Source: J054 sp964613615
Lineage (GTDB): Bacteria; Pseudomonadota; Gammaproteobacteria; Steroidobacterales; GCA-2729495
Length of the DNA: 21,540 nt
Assembly: GCA_964613615.1 (NCBI GenBank)
Contig: CAZTIB010000087.1
Span: 1-21,540 of the forward strand
Direction of reading: 5' to 3'
Under the pieces are notes generated by a model, which did not search any database, was not told where the DNA came from, and saw nothing but the letters and a program-made list of their open reading frames with translations. Positions 1-7,001 of the stretch are shown here, piece after piece (the stretch's first letter is position 1; each line of letters starts with the position of its first letter). A program made the position numbers and the translations under genes.

Positions 1-279
1 CAGCTGCGCGCGCTGGCAGGTCGTGGTCAGGTGCTGTGCGTTACCCACCTGCCCCAGGTGGCCAGCCAGGCAGACAATCACTTCCGGGTTAGCAAGCACA
101 CCGACAGCGGCCAGACGAGCACCGCGGTGCTGGCCCTCGACACCGTTGAACGAGTTGAGGAGCTGGCGCGCATGCTAGGCGGCCTGAAGATTACCCAGCG
201 CACTCGCGACCATGCGCGGGAAATGCTGGCGTCTGCAGAGTCACGCGACGAGCCGCAGCTTGCGCAGCAGGACAGCTAG
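1..279 (+). CDS. recN: RecN, DNA repair ATPase, C-terminal end (5' end outside window)
   Basis: The frame is open from base 1 to the TAG at 277-279, so only the last 92 residues are present. RecN is an SMC-like ATPase that acts at double-strand breaks. The visible part carries the ABC-ATPase H-loop region (VTHLPQVASQAD, with the switch His) and the family's end segment (ELARMLGG, then a short polar tail). The N-terminal Walker A half and coiled coil lie upstream of the window. The gene converges on fur, and its TAG overlaps fur's stop codon. Placement next to bamE, rnfH, ratA and smpB is the usual gammaproteobacterial arrangement and supports the call. Confidence 0.93.
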   Translation, partial: QLRALAGRGQVLCVTHLPQVASQADNHFRVSKHTDSGQTSTAVLALDTVERVEELARMLGGLKITQRTRDHAREMLASAESRDEPQLAQQDS

Positions 280-692
280 TCGGTGCTTTCGCGGCGCCTG
301 GGTCGCACGTAGAGCGTCAGGTTGTGCTCGACGAGTTCGAAACCGTGGTCGGCCGCAATTTCGCGCTGCAGGCGCTCGATGTCGTCGTTCATGAACTCCA
401 CCACCCTGCCCGTCTCGACGCAGACCATGTGGTCGTGGTGCCGGCCGGTCTCCAGCTCGAAGACGGAGTGGTCGCCCTCAAAATTGTGGCGCACCACGAG
501 CCCTGCCGCCTCGAACTGGGTCAGCACGCGATATACCGTCGCCAGGCTGATGTCCTCGCCACCCTCCGTGAGCAGGCGATAAATGTCGTCCGCACCCAGA
601 TGCTGATCAGCATGCGTCTCCAGTACCCGCAGAATCCCCAGCCGCGGCGCGGTCTTGCGCAGGCCCGCTTTTTTCAGATCGGGTGGCGGCAC
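276..692 (-). CDS. fur: Fur, ferric uptake regulator
   Basis: 138 residues, the normal length for Fur, a dimeric iron-responsive repressor. The winged-helix recognition region is at about 48-66 (ISLATVYRVLTQFEAAGLV). The metal-binding stretch HHDHMVC is at 85-91. The usual CxxC structural zinc pair is reduced to a single Cys (CVETG), as in Pseudomonas Fur, so a CxxC zinc site is not expected. The start is GTG at 692, preceded on the minus strand by GGAAGGG at 703-697. An ATG at 696 is in another frame. The gene is divergent from bamE and convergent with recN; the stop codons share bases 277-278. Confidence 0.96.
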   Translation of the reverse strand: MPPPDLKKAGLRKTAPRLGILRVLETHADQHLGADDIYRLLTEGGEDISLATVYRVLTQFEAAGLVVRHNFEGDHSVFELETGRHHDHMVCVETGRVVEFMNDDIERLQREIAADHGFELVEHNLTLYVRPRRRESTD

Positions 693-733
693 GCATCCCT
701 TCCGTGTTCCCCATCGGGTATCATCTCGCGCCG

Positions 734-739
734 ATTATG
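734..739 (-). promoter_or_regulatory. Possible -10 element of the fur promoter (CATAAT)
   Basis: On the minus strand CATAAT matches 5 of 6 bases of the sigma-70 -10 consensus and lies about 42 bases upstream of the fur GTG. No good -35 element was found at 16-18 bases. On the opposite strand a TATCAT (719-724) could serve bamE. No convincing 19-bp Fur box was seen in this divergent region. Confidence 0.25.
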
Positions 740-775
740 GGCCACCCGTCGCCACCTCACCAGATCGCAAAACCG

Positions 776-1108
776 GTGCTTACACTGACCAGCAAAGGAA
801 TTCTGAGCGTCGCGCTCGTCGGGGTCTGCCTGCTGGCAGGCTGTGTCTATCGCGTCGATGTGCAGCAGGGCAACCTGCTGGAGTACACGGACATCCAGGC
901 CGTGAAGCCCGGCATGACGCGCAGCCAGGTCCGTTTTCTACTGGGCACGCCGGTGGTGGAAACTCCTTTTGATAACTCCCGCTGGGACTACGTCTACTAT
1001 TTCAGGAAAGGCCGCGGCAACAGGGCCGATCAACGTTGGCTGATCGTGCTGTTCAGCGATGAACGCGTCACCGAGATTCGCCGCGACGTGCAGGTAGAGC
1101 CCAGCTGA
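776..1108 (+). CDS. bamE: BamE (SmpA/OmlA), outer-membrane assembly lipoprotein
   Basis: BamE is a small lipoprotein of the BAM complex that folds beta-barrel proteins into the outer membrane. The protein starts with a lipoprotein signal (hydrophobic SVALVGVCLLAG then Cys). It continues with family features: the D-I-Q-A-V-K-P-G-M-T segment, the FLLGTP motif and a C-terminal beta strand region (RWLIVLF). The GTG at 776 gives 110 residues with the lipid-bearing Cys at 23, close to the E. coli length of 113. An in-frame ATG at 737 and a start at 683 would give unusually long signal regions. No start has a strong Shine-Dalgarno site, so the 5' end is uncertain. The stop TGA directly abuts the convergent rnfH stop. 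Confidence 0.93.
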   Translation: MLTLTSKGILSVALVGVCLLAGCVYRVDVQQGNLLEYTDIQAVKPGMTRSQVRFLLGTPVVETPFDNSRWDYVYYFRKGRGNRADQRWLIVLFSDERVTEIRRDVQVEPS

Positions 1109-1474
1109 TCAGTCCTGTCCCGGCCCAGGCCGGCTGCCCATAGTCTGGCCGCGCGCCGCCAGTTCCCGCCTGGCGTCCCGCGGCTCGTGCCGCAAGGGCC
1201 GGAGCAGCTCCACGCGGTCGCCCGGGACCAGGCAATAATTGTCATCCACGACGCTGCCGTAAACAGCCAGCGGCGCCGTGGCCAGGTCGAGTTCCGGGAA
1301 CCGCGCGCCGAGTTGCGCCCTGCGCACCGCCTGCCGTGCCGTCGTGCCACACGGCACCTGGAGCGCCACCAGCGCTTGGCGACCCGGCAATGCACAAACC
1401 ACCTCAACCGCAATAGCCTCGTCGTCCTCCGCAGGCGCGCCGGGACATGAAGGGTTCTCGTCGGGCTCAGTCAT
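1109..1474 (-). CDS. rnfH: RnfH family ubiquitin-like protein (RatB)
   Basis: About 121 residues, of which roughly 45-105 form the RnfH/RatB core (IAVEVVCALPGRQ, then QVPCGTTARQAVRRA, then GDRVELLRPL), a ubiquitin-like beta-grasp fold. The molecular role of the family is unclear; neighbours include ratA/smpB in many gammaproteobacteria and rnf genes in others. The ATG at 1474 is preferred because it overlaps the 3' end of ratA by 8 bases, suggesting translational coupling. An upstream start at 1576 would add a 34-residue extension not typical of the family. The N-terminal 18 residues are acidic and Pro-rich, and the C terminus has a short basic tail. Confidence 0.9.
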   Translation of the reverse strand: MTEPDENPSCPGAPAEDDEAIAVEVVCALPGRQALVALQVPCGTTARQAVRRAQLGARFPELDLATAPLAVYGSVVDDNYCLVPGDRVELLRPLRHEPRDARRELAARGQTMGSRPGPGQD

Positions 1475-1898
1475 ACACAACAGCGGCACGCGCAACAAAA
1501 GCATCAACGAGCCGGCTACAAGTCTGTTCAAAGGCCGCGCCCAGCACCAGGTCCTTGACGGGATTGGAGAACGCAAAGCGCATGTGCAGGTCGACCTGGC
1601 AACCGGCGTCGCCGAGTGGCTTGAATCGCCAGTCGCCGTGCAACTCGCTGAACGGGCCTTCCACCAGCTCCATGGTCATGGCCTCGGGCGGGTCCAGGTG
1701 ATTGCGGGTTGTGAGCCCGCCGGTCAACGGTCCCATGGCCATTTCCAGCCGCCCGGTCAACTCATCGTCATCGCGCGTCAACAACTGGGCGCCGGCACAC
1801 CACGGCACGAACTCGGGATAATGCTCTACGTCGGCGACCAGCTCGAACATCTGCGCCGGCGTATAGGGCACGACTACAGTGCGATGCAGTTCCCGCAC
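1467..1898 (-). CDS. ratA: RatA / Coq10-like START-domain protein
   Basis: 143 residues from the GTG at 1898. The family (START / polyketide cyclase fold) includes yeast Coq10, a ubiquinone-binding protein; in E. coli RatA was reported to inhibit 70S ribosome association. Diagnostic segments are VPYTPAQMFELVADVEHYPEFVPWC near the N terminus (shown here only as the family landmark at residues 9-33), GPFSELHGDWRF in the middle and the helix VDAFVARA at the end. A TTG at 1919 in the same frame would give 150 residues and overlap the transporter gene. The GTG matches the usual family N terminus (M-R-E-L-H-R-T) and lies 4 bases after the transporter stop. Confidence 0.92.
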   Translation of the reverse strand: MRELHRTVVVPYTPAQMFELVADVEHYPEFVPWCAGAQLLTRDDDELTGRLEMAMGPLTGGLTTRNHLDPPEAMTMELVEGPFSELHGDWRFKPLGDAGCQVDLHMRFAFSNPVKDLVLGAAFEQTCSRLVDAFVARAAVVYD

Positions 1899-1902
1899 GG
1901 CT

Positions 1903-3285
1903 TCAGCCCAGCACGCCAACCGCGTTCAGAAACACCAGCACGACGGCAACCGGGGCCACGTAGCGCACCAGCAACCGCCACAGCGAGTAAACGATGCCGG
2001 CCTGCGGATCGAGCTCATCCGCGCTGGAGTTCCTGCACATGAACCAACCGGCAAAAATCGTAATCAGAAATCCGCCGGCCGGCAGCATGATGTTCGACGT
2101 CAGGTAGTCGATGTTGTCGAAGAAAGTGCCGCGCAGAAAGTTGAAATCGGCCAACACGTTGAACGACAGGACGGTCAGGAAACCCAAGCCCCAGACCACA
2201 CCACCGGCCAGCAGCGCGGCGGCCCCGCGGCGCATGGAACGGGCTTCCATCAGCCAGGCCACCACGGGTTCCATCAGGCTGATGGCAGAAGTGAGGCCGG
2301 CAAAGGCCAGCAGCAGGAAAAATGCAGTACCGACGAACACGCCACCCGGCATCTTCGTCAGGGCCAGGGGCAGCGTCTGAAACACCAGGCCCGGGCCCTC
2401 GGCCGGGTCCAGGGAATTGGCGAACACGATGGGAAAAATGATCATGCCAGCCAGCAGCGCGATGGCCGTGTCTGCGCTGACCACGGCAACGGAGGTCTTA
2501 ATGATGGACTCTTCCTGCGGCAGATAGGCGCCGTAGGCCATCACCGCGCCCATGCCGACACTGAGCGAGAAAAAGGCCTGCCCCATGGCGGCCAGCACGC
2601 TGCTACCCGTTAACGCATCGAAATCGGGCCGAAACAGGAATTCGAGCCCCTCGGCAAAGCCCCCGAAGCTGATGGCATAGCCCAGCAGGGCCAGCATGAT
2701 CGCGACCAGCGCGGGCACCATGATGCGCACGGCTTGCTCCAGCCCCTTTTCGACTCCCCGCGCCACGACCACCGTCGTGATGATCATGAACAGCGTGTGC
2801 CAGCCCGCCAGCGTCCACGGCGCTGCCACCAGCGCCCCGAACATCTCACTCAGCGCCGCCGCATCGGCCCCGGCAAAAGCATCGCGCCCTGCCAGCACCA
2901 TGTAATGCAGCGTCCAGCCGCTAATGACGCTGTAAAAAGACAGGATCAGGAAACCGCAGACCATGCCGGTCACGCCTACCCAAAACCACTGCCCGGAGCC
3001 GGCCTCCTCCCGCCCGAGCAGGGCCATGGTGGAAATAGGGTTACGCCGGCCTCGCCGCCCCAGCATGATCTCTGCCATCATGATCGGCAGGCCGATGCCG
3101 AACACACACAGCAGATAAACGAGCACGAAGGCGCCGCCGCCGTTCTGCCCGGCCACGTAGGGAAATTTCCAGATATTGCCCAGCCCGACGGCAGACCCGG
3201 CCACGGCAAGGACAAAGGCAAGGCGTGAGGACCACTGACCGTGCAGTGAAGCCCGCCGTGCGGCGGGATCAGCGGAATCCGCCAT
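1903..3285 (-). CDS. SNF-family sodium-dependent transporter (LeuT/TnaT/MhsT-like)
   Basis: 460 residues with about 11-12 hydrophobic segments, the size of bacterial neurotransmitter:sodium symporters. These inner-membrane proteins take up amino acids or related amines with Na+. TM1 carries the family signature GSAVGLGNIWKFPY (unwound helix with Na+ and substrate contacts), followed by the NGGGAF motif in TM1-TM2. TM6 region FFSLSVGMGAVMAYGAYLP and TM8 region LLLAFAGLTSAIS are also typical. Substrate cannot be read. The ATG at 3285 (MADSADP) is preceded by GGAAAAG on the minus strand. The frame stays open upstream to 3777, but that stretch is antisense to smpB and lacks family sequence. The gene is first of a likely transporter-ratA-rnfH operon. 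Confidence 0.93.
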   Translation of the reverse strand: MADSADPAARRASLHGQWSSRLAFVLAVAGSAVGLGNIWKFPYVAGQNGGGAFVLVYLLCVFGIGLPIMMAEIMLGRRGRRNPISTMALLGREEAGSGQWFWVGVTGMVCGFLILSFYSVISGWTLHYMVLAGRDAFAGADAAALSEMFGALVAAPWTLAGWHTLFMIITTVVVARGVEKGLEQAVRIMVPALVAIMLALLGYAISFGGFAEGLEFLFRPDFDALTGSSVLAAMGQAFFSLSVGMGAVMAYGAYLPQEESIIKTSVAVVSADTAIALLAGMIIFPIVFANSLDPAEGPGLVFQTLPLALTKMPGGVFVGTAFFLLLAFAGLTSAISLMEPVVAWLMEARSMRRGAAALLAGGVVWGLGFLTVLSFNVLADFNFLRGTFFDNIDYLTSNIMLPAGGFLITIFAGWFMCRNSSADELDPQAGIVYSLWRLLVRYVAPVAVVLVFLNAVGVLG

Positions 3286-3316
3286 CAGCTTTTCCGGCGC
3301 TGCGAAAGTTGGCAGG

Positions 3317-3345
3317 ATTGTGCGGCATCCCCTGAACCTCGACAA
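3317..3345 (-). promoter_or_regulatory. Candidate sigma-70 promoter of the transporter-ratA-rnfH operon
   Basis: On the minus strand TTGTCG (3345-3340) and CACAAT (3322-3317) each match 4 of 6 consensus bases with 17 bases between them. Transcription would begin near 3310, about 25 bases before the transporter ATG. The site lies in the 81-bp gap between two divergent genes. Confidence 0.3.
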
Positions 3346-3366
3346 CCAATGGCATGACCCAACTGA

Positions 3367-3846
3367 ATGGCTGATAGCACCGCGAAGGCAAAAACTGGCA
3401 GCGACCGCATCGCCGAAAACCGCAAGGCCCGGCACGACTATTTCATCGAGGAACAGCTGGAAGCCGGGCTCTCCCTCGAAGGCTGGGAGGTCAAGAGCCT
3501 GCGCGCGGGCCGGGGCAACCTGGCGGAAAGCTATGCCGTAATTCGGGATGGAGAGATCTTTCTGCTCGGTGCGCACATCGCGCCGCTGCCGTCGGCATCC
3601 ACCCACGTGCACGCAGACCCCGTGCGCACCCGGCGCCTGCTGCTGCACCGGCGGGAAATCGACCGGCTGATCGGCGCAGTCGAGCGCAAGGGCTACACGC
3701 TCATACCGCTGGCGCTGTACTGGCAGCGCGGTCGGGTGAAGCTCGCGCTGGGCCTGGGACGCGGCAAGAAGCAGCACGACAAGCGGGCCGTGACCAAAGA
3801 TCGCGACTGGCAGCGGCAGAAAGCCAGAATTTTAAAAGCTAAGTAA
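3367..3846 (+). CDS. smpB: SmpB, tmRNA-binding protein
   Basis: 159 residues, the usual SmpB length. SmpB binds tmRNA, mimics the anticodon arm and brings alanyl-tmRNA to stalled ribosomes. Family segments visible: RIAENRKARHDYFIEE at the N terminus, the core GWEVKSLRAGR, then LGAHIAPLPSAS, and the basic C-terminal tail with GRGKKQHDKR and W-Q-R-Q-K, which folds in the mRNA channel. The ATG at 3367 lacks a strong Shine-Dalgarno site but gives the expected N terminus. Its partner RNA ssrA begins 121 bases downstream on the same strand. Confidence 0.98.
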   Translation: MADSTAKAKTGSDRIAENRKARHDYFIEEQLEAGLSLEGWEVKSLRAGRGNLAESYAVIRDGEIFLLGAHIAPLPSASTHVHADPVRTRRLLLHRREIDRLIGAVERKGYTLIPLALYWQRGRVKLALGLGRGKKQHDKRAVTKDRDWQRQKARILKAK

Positions 3847-3849
3847 AAC

Positions 3850-3880
3850 AATATCTTCTATAGTTTTCATAAGATATTTT
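3850..3880 (+). terminator. AT-rich hairpin after smpB, possible weak terminator
   Basis: AATATCTT (3850-3857) and AAGATATT (3871-3878) form a perfect 8-bp stem with a 13-base loop followed by a short T run. It starts 3 bases after the smpB stop. The stem is AT-only apart from one GC pair, so it would be a weak terminator or an RNA-stability element. Confidence 0.45.
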
Positions 3881-3929
3881 CTAGCTTGAAATCAGCAGCC
3901 TGCGGCCCCAGATATCGGTAATAGTCGGC

Positions 3930-3958
3930 TTCGCACGCCAAGGGCCTGCGGTTACACT
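3930..3958 (+). promoter_or_regulatory. Candidate ssrA promoter
   Basis: TTCGCA (3930-3935, 4 of 6) and TACACT (3953-3958, 4 of 6) are separated by exactly 17 bases. The predicted start near 3965 is only a few bases before the mature tmRNA 5' end at 3968, leaving a very short leader for RNase P to remove. Confidence 0.5.
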
Positions 3959-3967
3959 GACTGTACT

Positions 3968-4328
3968 GGGGGCGATCGGCTTCGACGAGGGTCGCGAAAC
4001 TCCAGGTGCATGTCGAGGTGCAGTGACCTCGTAAATCCATCTGCAAACTTATAGTTGCCAACGACGACAACTACGCACTCGCTGCTTAAAAACCAGTAAG
4101 GTGCCGTCTGACTGGAGCCGTGCTTGTGCGTCCAGATTTCAGGTGTCATATCTCACAAGATCGCCGCAAAGCTCTCCCAGGGTGGAGCGGTTAAAACGCC
4201 ACTGGGACAGCCGTCCGTTTTCCCTGCCCATCGGGTAGCGTACGGTTAAATAAATTGATGTGGATAAGCATGTAGATCCTGGGGCGGAGGGCTCGCGGAC
4301 GCGGGTTCGATTCCCGCCGCCTCCACCA
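3968..4328 (+). ncRNA. ssrA: tmRNA (10Sa RNA), one-piece, 361 nt
   Basis: The 5' end GGGGGCGATCGGCTTCGACG is characteristic of tmRNA. Its first seven bases (3968-3974) pair with CGCCTCC at 4318-4324. The third pair is G-U (3970 with 4322), the identity signal for alanyl-tRNA synthetase. The discriminator is A4325 and CCA is encoded (4326-4328). The T arm is GCGGG / TTCGATT / CCCGC at 4301-4317. The length is close to the 363 nt of E. coli. The tag reading frame is at 4057-4089. With SmpB it rescues ribosomes stalled on broken mRNA and marks the product for proteolysis. Confidence 0.97.
4057..4089 (+). other. tmRNA tag-peptide reading frame (ANDDNYALAA, stop TAA)
   Basis: The resume codon is GCC at 4057 after ATAGTT, followed by AAC GAC GAC AAC TAC GCA CTC GCT GCT TAA. 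The peptide differs from the E. coli tag by D for E at position 4 and ends in the protease-recognised ALAA. Confidence 0.95.
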
Positions 4329-4333
4329 AACAA

Positions 4334-4366
4334 AAAGGGCCACCCTCTGGGTGGTCCTTTCTGTTT
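4334..4366 (+). terminator. Rho-independent terminator of ssrA
   Basis: AAAGGGCCACCC (4334-4345), loop TCT, GGGTGGTCCTTT (4349-4360) forms a 12-bp stem with one G-U pair, then CTGTTT. The A-rich left flank also makes it usable in the opposite direction. It begins 6 bases after the encoded CCA. Confidence 0.88.
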
Positions 4367-4553
4367 GGGTCGGCGGATGAGATTCCGACGTCCATGGATG
4401 GATAGGTAGAATCCACTAATGCCCGGTTGCGCGCAGTGCAGATATGGTGACTCGCTCAACGGGCGCCGGCGAGATAATCAGCCGGCATGCGACGGTCGCG
4501 GTCTGGCTCACGGTACCGCCGGCAACACAGCACTGGCGGGAGGTCTTCATCCA

Positions 4554-5579
4554 ATGACAATTCTGCAACGTCTGGCAGTCATCGCCGCCGCCACTGCACT
4601 GCTCGCGGCCTGCGGCAGCAACCCCGAGCCGGGGGTGCTCTACCAGGGCGAGCGCCTCGCGGTGGTGGACATGCACCTGCACACGGGCGCGTGGGAGGAC
4701 ATGCCGCCCGATTTTCATTCCCGCCTGCGGCAGTCGGTACCGACGGGCTTCAAGTGGACGATGCCCTTCCTGTCGGACATGATGCTGTCCACGTCGAGCA
4801 TCCTCCGCCAGCTGGACGGCGCGGGTATCTCCGCCGCCGGCATGTTCGCGGTCTACAGCCCCCACACCACCGGCATTGCGACCAACGAACTGGTATCGGA
4901 GTTTTGCGACGCCGACCCCCAGCGCCTGTACGGCTTCGGCAGCATTCGTGTCGACCAGTGGAACATCGACGGCGACGAATGGCTGGCCAAGTTCGAGTCC
5001 GACCTGGCCAATCTGCCGCACATGGTCGGCGTGAAACTCGCGCACGCGCACCAGCAGTGGCGTTTTGACGACGAGCGTATGTATGGCATCTACGAGATCG
5101 CCGGCCGGCTCGGCAAGCCGATCTACCTGCATACGTCCGGCAGCCCGAACCCGGGCATCCGTATCGAGCCGCCGTACAACGATCCGTACTACCTGGAAGA
5201 CGCCATCCGCCGTTACCCGGACACGATCTTCATTCTCGGGCACGCCGGCTGGGACAGCCTAAACAAGGAACTCGCCTACCTGCCTGCGGTGATCGACCTC
5301 GCCCAGCGCTACAACAATGTGTACTTTGAGCCGGGCGCCCTCGGGGCCGAGCGCGCCGAGGAAAAGGTGGACGAGTTCGTCCGCCGCGTCAAAGAGGCCG
5401 GGCTGGCCAGCAAGATGATCTACGGCTCCGACGGGGCGCAGTTCCCGGGCTATATAAGCCGGCACCTGGAGCACTTCGTGGCCGCGATGGAACGGGCCGG
5501 CTACACGGTCGAGGAGACGCGCCTGGTGCTCGCCGACAATTTCTCCCGCGTGTTTGGCTTGCCGCCGTTCCGGGTCTGA
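4554..5579 (+). CDS. Amidohydrolase-family (Amidohydro_2 / ACMSD-like) lipoprotein
   Basis: 341 residues from the ATG at 4554, with a GGGAGG sequence about 10 bases upstream. The N terminus is a lipoprotein signal with Cys at 20 (LLAAC). The rest looks like a TIM-barrel metal-dependent hydrolase: HxH at 41-43 (DMHLHTG), a Lys/His strand at 161-164 (VKLAH), His193 (YLHTSG), His230 (GHAGWD) and Asp293 (YGSDGAQFPG). These are the metal-site positions expected in the Amidohydro_2 group, which contains decarboxylases and lactonases. Substrate is unknown, and export of such an enzyme is uncommon. A downstream lipoprotein follows after 16 bases, so they are probably cotranscribed. A GATAAT at 4473-4478 could be a -10 element, but no -35 matches. 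Confidence 0.85.
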   Translation: MTILQRLAVIAAATALLAACGSNPEPGVLYQGERLAVVDMHLHTGAWEDMPPDFHSRLRQSVPTGFKWTMPFLSDMMLSTSSILRQLDGAGISAAGMFAVYSPHTTGIATNELVSEFCDADPQRLYGFGSIRVDQWNIDGDEWLAKFESDLANLPHMVGVKLAHAHQQWRFDDERMYGIYEIAGRLGKPIYLHTSGSPNPGIRIEPPYNDPYYLEDAIRRYPDTIFILGHAGWDSLNKELAYLPAVIDLAQRYNNVYFEPGALGAERAEEKVDEFVRRVKEAGLASKMIYGSDGAQFPGYISRHLEHFVAAMERAGYTVEETRLVLADNFSRVFGLPPFRV

Positions 5580-5595
5580 TACGAGGGACCTTGTC

Positions 5596-6045
5596 ATGAC
5601 AAAAGCGATGCGAGGATTTACTGTCGTGCTGGCCTTGCTGCTGGCCGCCTGCAGCGAGCCGAGCCGGGAGATGCGCCCGATGGAAGTCACCGGCACCGTA
5701 GTTGCGCCACCCGGTGTCGAGGGGCCCGTGGAGGTGCGTCTGTTCGTCGAGTGGGCCCTGGAAGGCGAGCTGCGCCATCCCTTGCAGCTGATCGAGATCT
5801 TCCCGGCGGAGGCCGGCGTGCCCTTCAGTCACCGCTTTGACTACCCGGCCTACCTGGGCAAGGGCCTGGCGGTGTACGCCTGGATCGACACCGACGGCGA
5901 CGGCATCATGTGCACGCCGACGGCACGCAACGATCTCGGCGGACTGGCCATCGCGGAGAATGGCGATTCCGAAAAGGCGACGGTCGCCGTGACCCTGACT
6001 GAGCCCTGCCGCGCGCCGGGCTGGTTCTTCCCGCCGGCGCCCTGA
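5596..6045 (+). CDS. Small predicted lipoprotein of unknown function
   Basis: 149 residues from the ATG at 5596, with GAGGGA at 5583-5588 as ribosome binding site. The signal sequence ends at LLAAC (Cys19). The mature part is a mostly beta-type sequence (VTGTVVAPPG, VEVRLFVEW, AVYAWIDTDGDG) that suggests an immunoglobulin- or transthyretin-like fold. DTDGDG at 98-103 resembles a calcium-binding loop. Two further cysteines (106 and 138) could form a disulfide. I do not recognise a named family. The gene is 16 bases after the amidohydrolase-like lipoprotein and probably shares its transcript. Confidence 0.75.
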   Translation: MTKAMRGFTVVLALLLAACSEPSREMRPMEVTGTVVAPPGVEGPVEVRLFVEWALEGELRHPLQLIEIFPAEAGVPFSHRFDYPAYLGKGLAVYAWIDTDGDGIMCTPTARNDLGGLAIAENGDSEKATVAVTLTEPCRAPGWFFPPAP

Positions 6046-6060
6046 TTGCGGTGGCCGCAA
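6046..6060 (+). other. Short perfect hairpin after the small lipoprotein gene
   Basis: TTGCGG / TGG / CCGCAA directly follows the TGA at 6043-6045. The stem is only 6 bp and no T run follows, so it may stabilise the 3' end or be chance. The 125-bp gap to the next gene holds nothing else I can support. Confidence 0.25.
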
Positions 6061-6170
6061 CCGCGTGCCGGGCGCGCATGTCATGATGGTCGCGGCTGTG
6101 CCCTATCCCAGCATGCAGTGCCGGCCTAACGCCGCGCGCCCCTCGCGCTGGGCTCGCCGGGAGTAATACC

Positions 6171-6872
6171 TTGAACACATTGCGTCGTCCGCTGTATTTC
6201 CTGCTGGCCGTTGCCGCTGCAATGCCTTCGGTTGCCGCCACCCAGGAGCTGCCGGCGCCGGATTCCACCGAGTTCTGCACTGCCGTGCAGAAAATCCTGG
6301 CCAATACCGACATGGGCGGGACCAACACGGTATTCACCGTGCTGGGCGACTACGGGGCCTCGAAGCCGACGGTGGATCCGCTAACGACGTACCAGTTGGT
6401 GAGCTACCGGGACAGCCTGCCCGTCATGGTTTCCTGCAAGATAAAGACAGCCGCGCACCTGCGCGCGGTCCACGGGGAAGATGCGGCCGGAGAACAGCGC
6501 TTCTGTCCCGACGTCACGAGGCTGCTGCAGGCACAAGCGGTCGCGAAGCTCCGCGCGACAGATGGCGCGGCTGCCGATCGCGCGGCGGCCTTCGTGGTTG
6601 ACGACAACGAGCCCTACGCGACCGGGCGCGGTTACCTCGGCGATTTCCAGCTGAGCTATGTCGGTGAAGATGGCGCCGTGCACTTCAACTCGCCCGGCCT
6701 GTTCCAGGATTACGACGCGTGGTTCACCTGGATCTTGCCGGAACGGCTGCAGGGCCAGAGCTACTGTCATTTCCCCACGGCGGAATACATGGAGGCGCTG
6801 GCTAGCGGCGCCATGCAGCCGCCCATCGACATAGTGTTTGACGACACCCTCGTCGTGGCCCCACCGCGCTAG
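6171..6872 (+). CDS. Predicted periplasmic protein of unknown function
   Basis: 233 residues from a TTG at 6171, with GGGAG about 8 bases upstream. A Sec signal peptide (basic TLRRP, then a hydrophobic run) probably ends near residue 23 (SVAAT). Four cysteines (36, 89, 112, 199) in the mature part fit two disulfides in the periplasm. The sequence mentions no catalytic motif I recognise; it has a long helical middle (about 116-141, Ala-rich) and an aromatic C-terminal third (YDAWFTWILPERL). It stands alone, 125 bases after the lipoprotein pair and convergent with the cytochrome gene. Confidence 0.75.
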   Translation: MNTLRRPLYFLLAVAAAMPSVAATQELPAPDSTEFCTAVQKILANTDMGGTNTVFTVLGDYGASKPTVDPLTTYQLVSYRDSLPVMVSCKIKTAAHLRAVHGEDAAGEQRFCPDVTRLLQAQAVAKLRATDGAAADRAAAFVVDDNEPYATGRGYLGDFQLSYVGEDGAVHFNSPGLFQDYDAWFTWILPERLQGQSYCHFPTAEYMEALASGAMQPPIDIVFDDTLVVAPPR

Positions 6873-7001
6873 CCCGGCTGGCGTCCCCGTCGCCGAGCCG
6901 CCTTTGCTTTGCCTGGTTAACACGGCGGCGGCGGCTGGGAATTCCTTGAAGCTGCGCCGGTGCCATCCGCACCCGGAGGCCGCCCGGCGGCAGTCAGCGG
7001 G

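Noticed and set aside
683..775. N-terminal extension of BamE
   Set aside because: It would place about 30 residues before the lipoprotein signal and overlap the fur start; the 776 GTG fits the family length.
3286..3777. Upstream extension of the transporter frame
   Set aside because: Antisense to smpB and without transporter sequence; the ATG at 3285 starts the usual family N terminus.
4280..4328. A separate tRNA with CCA end
   Set aside because: It is the 3' half of the tmRNA tRNA-like domain; the acceptor pairs with 3968-3974.
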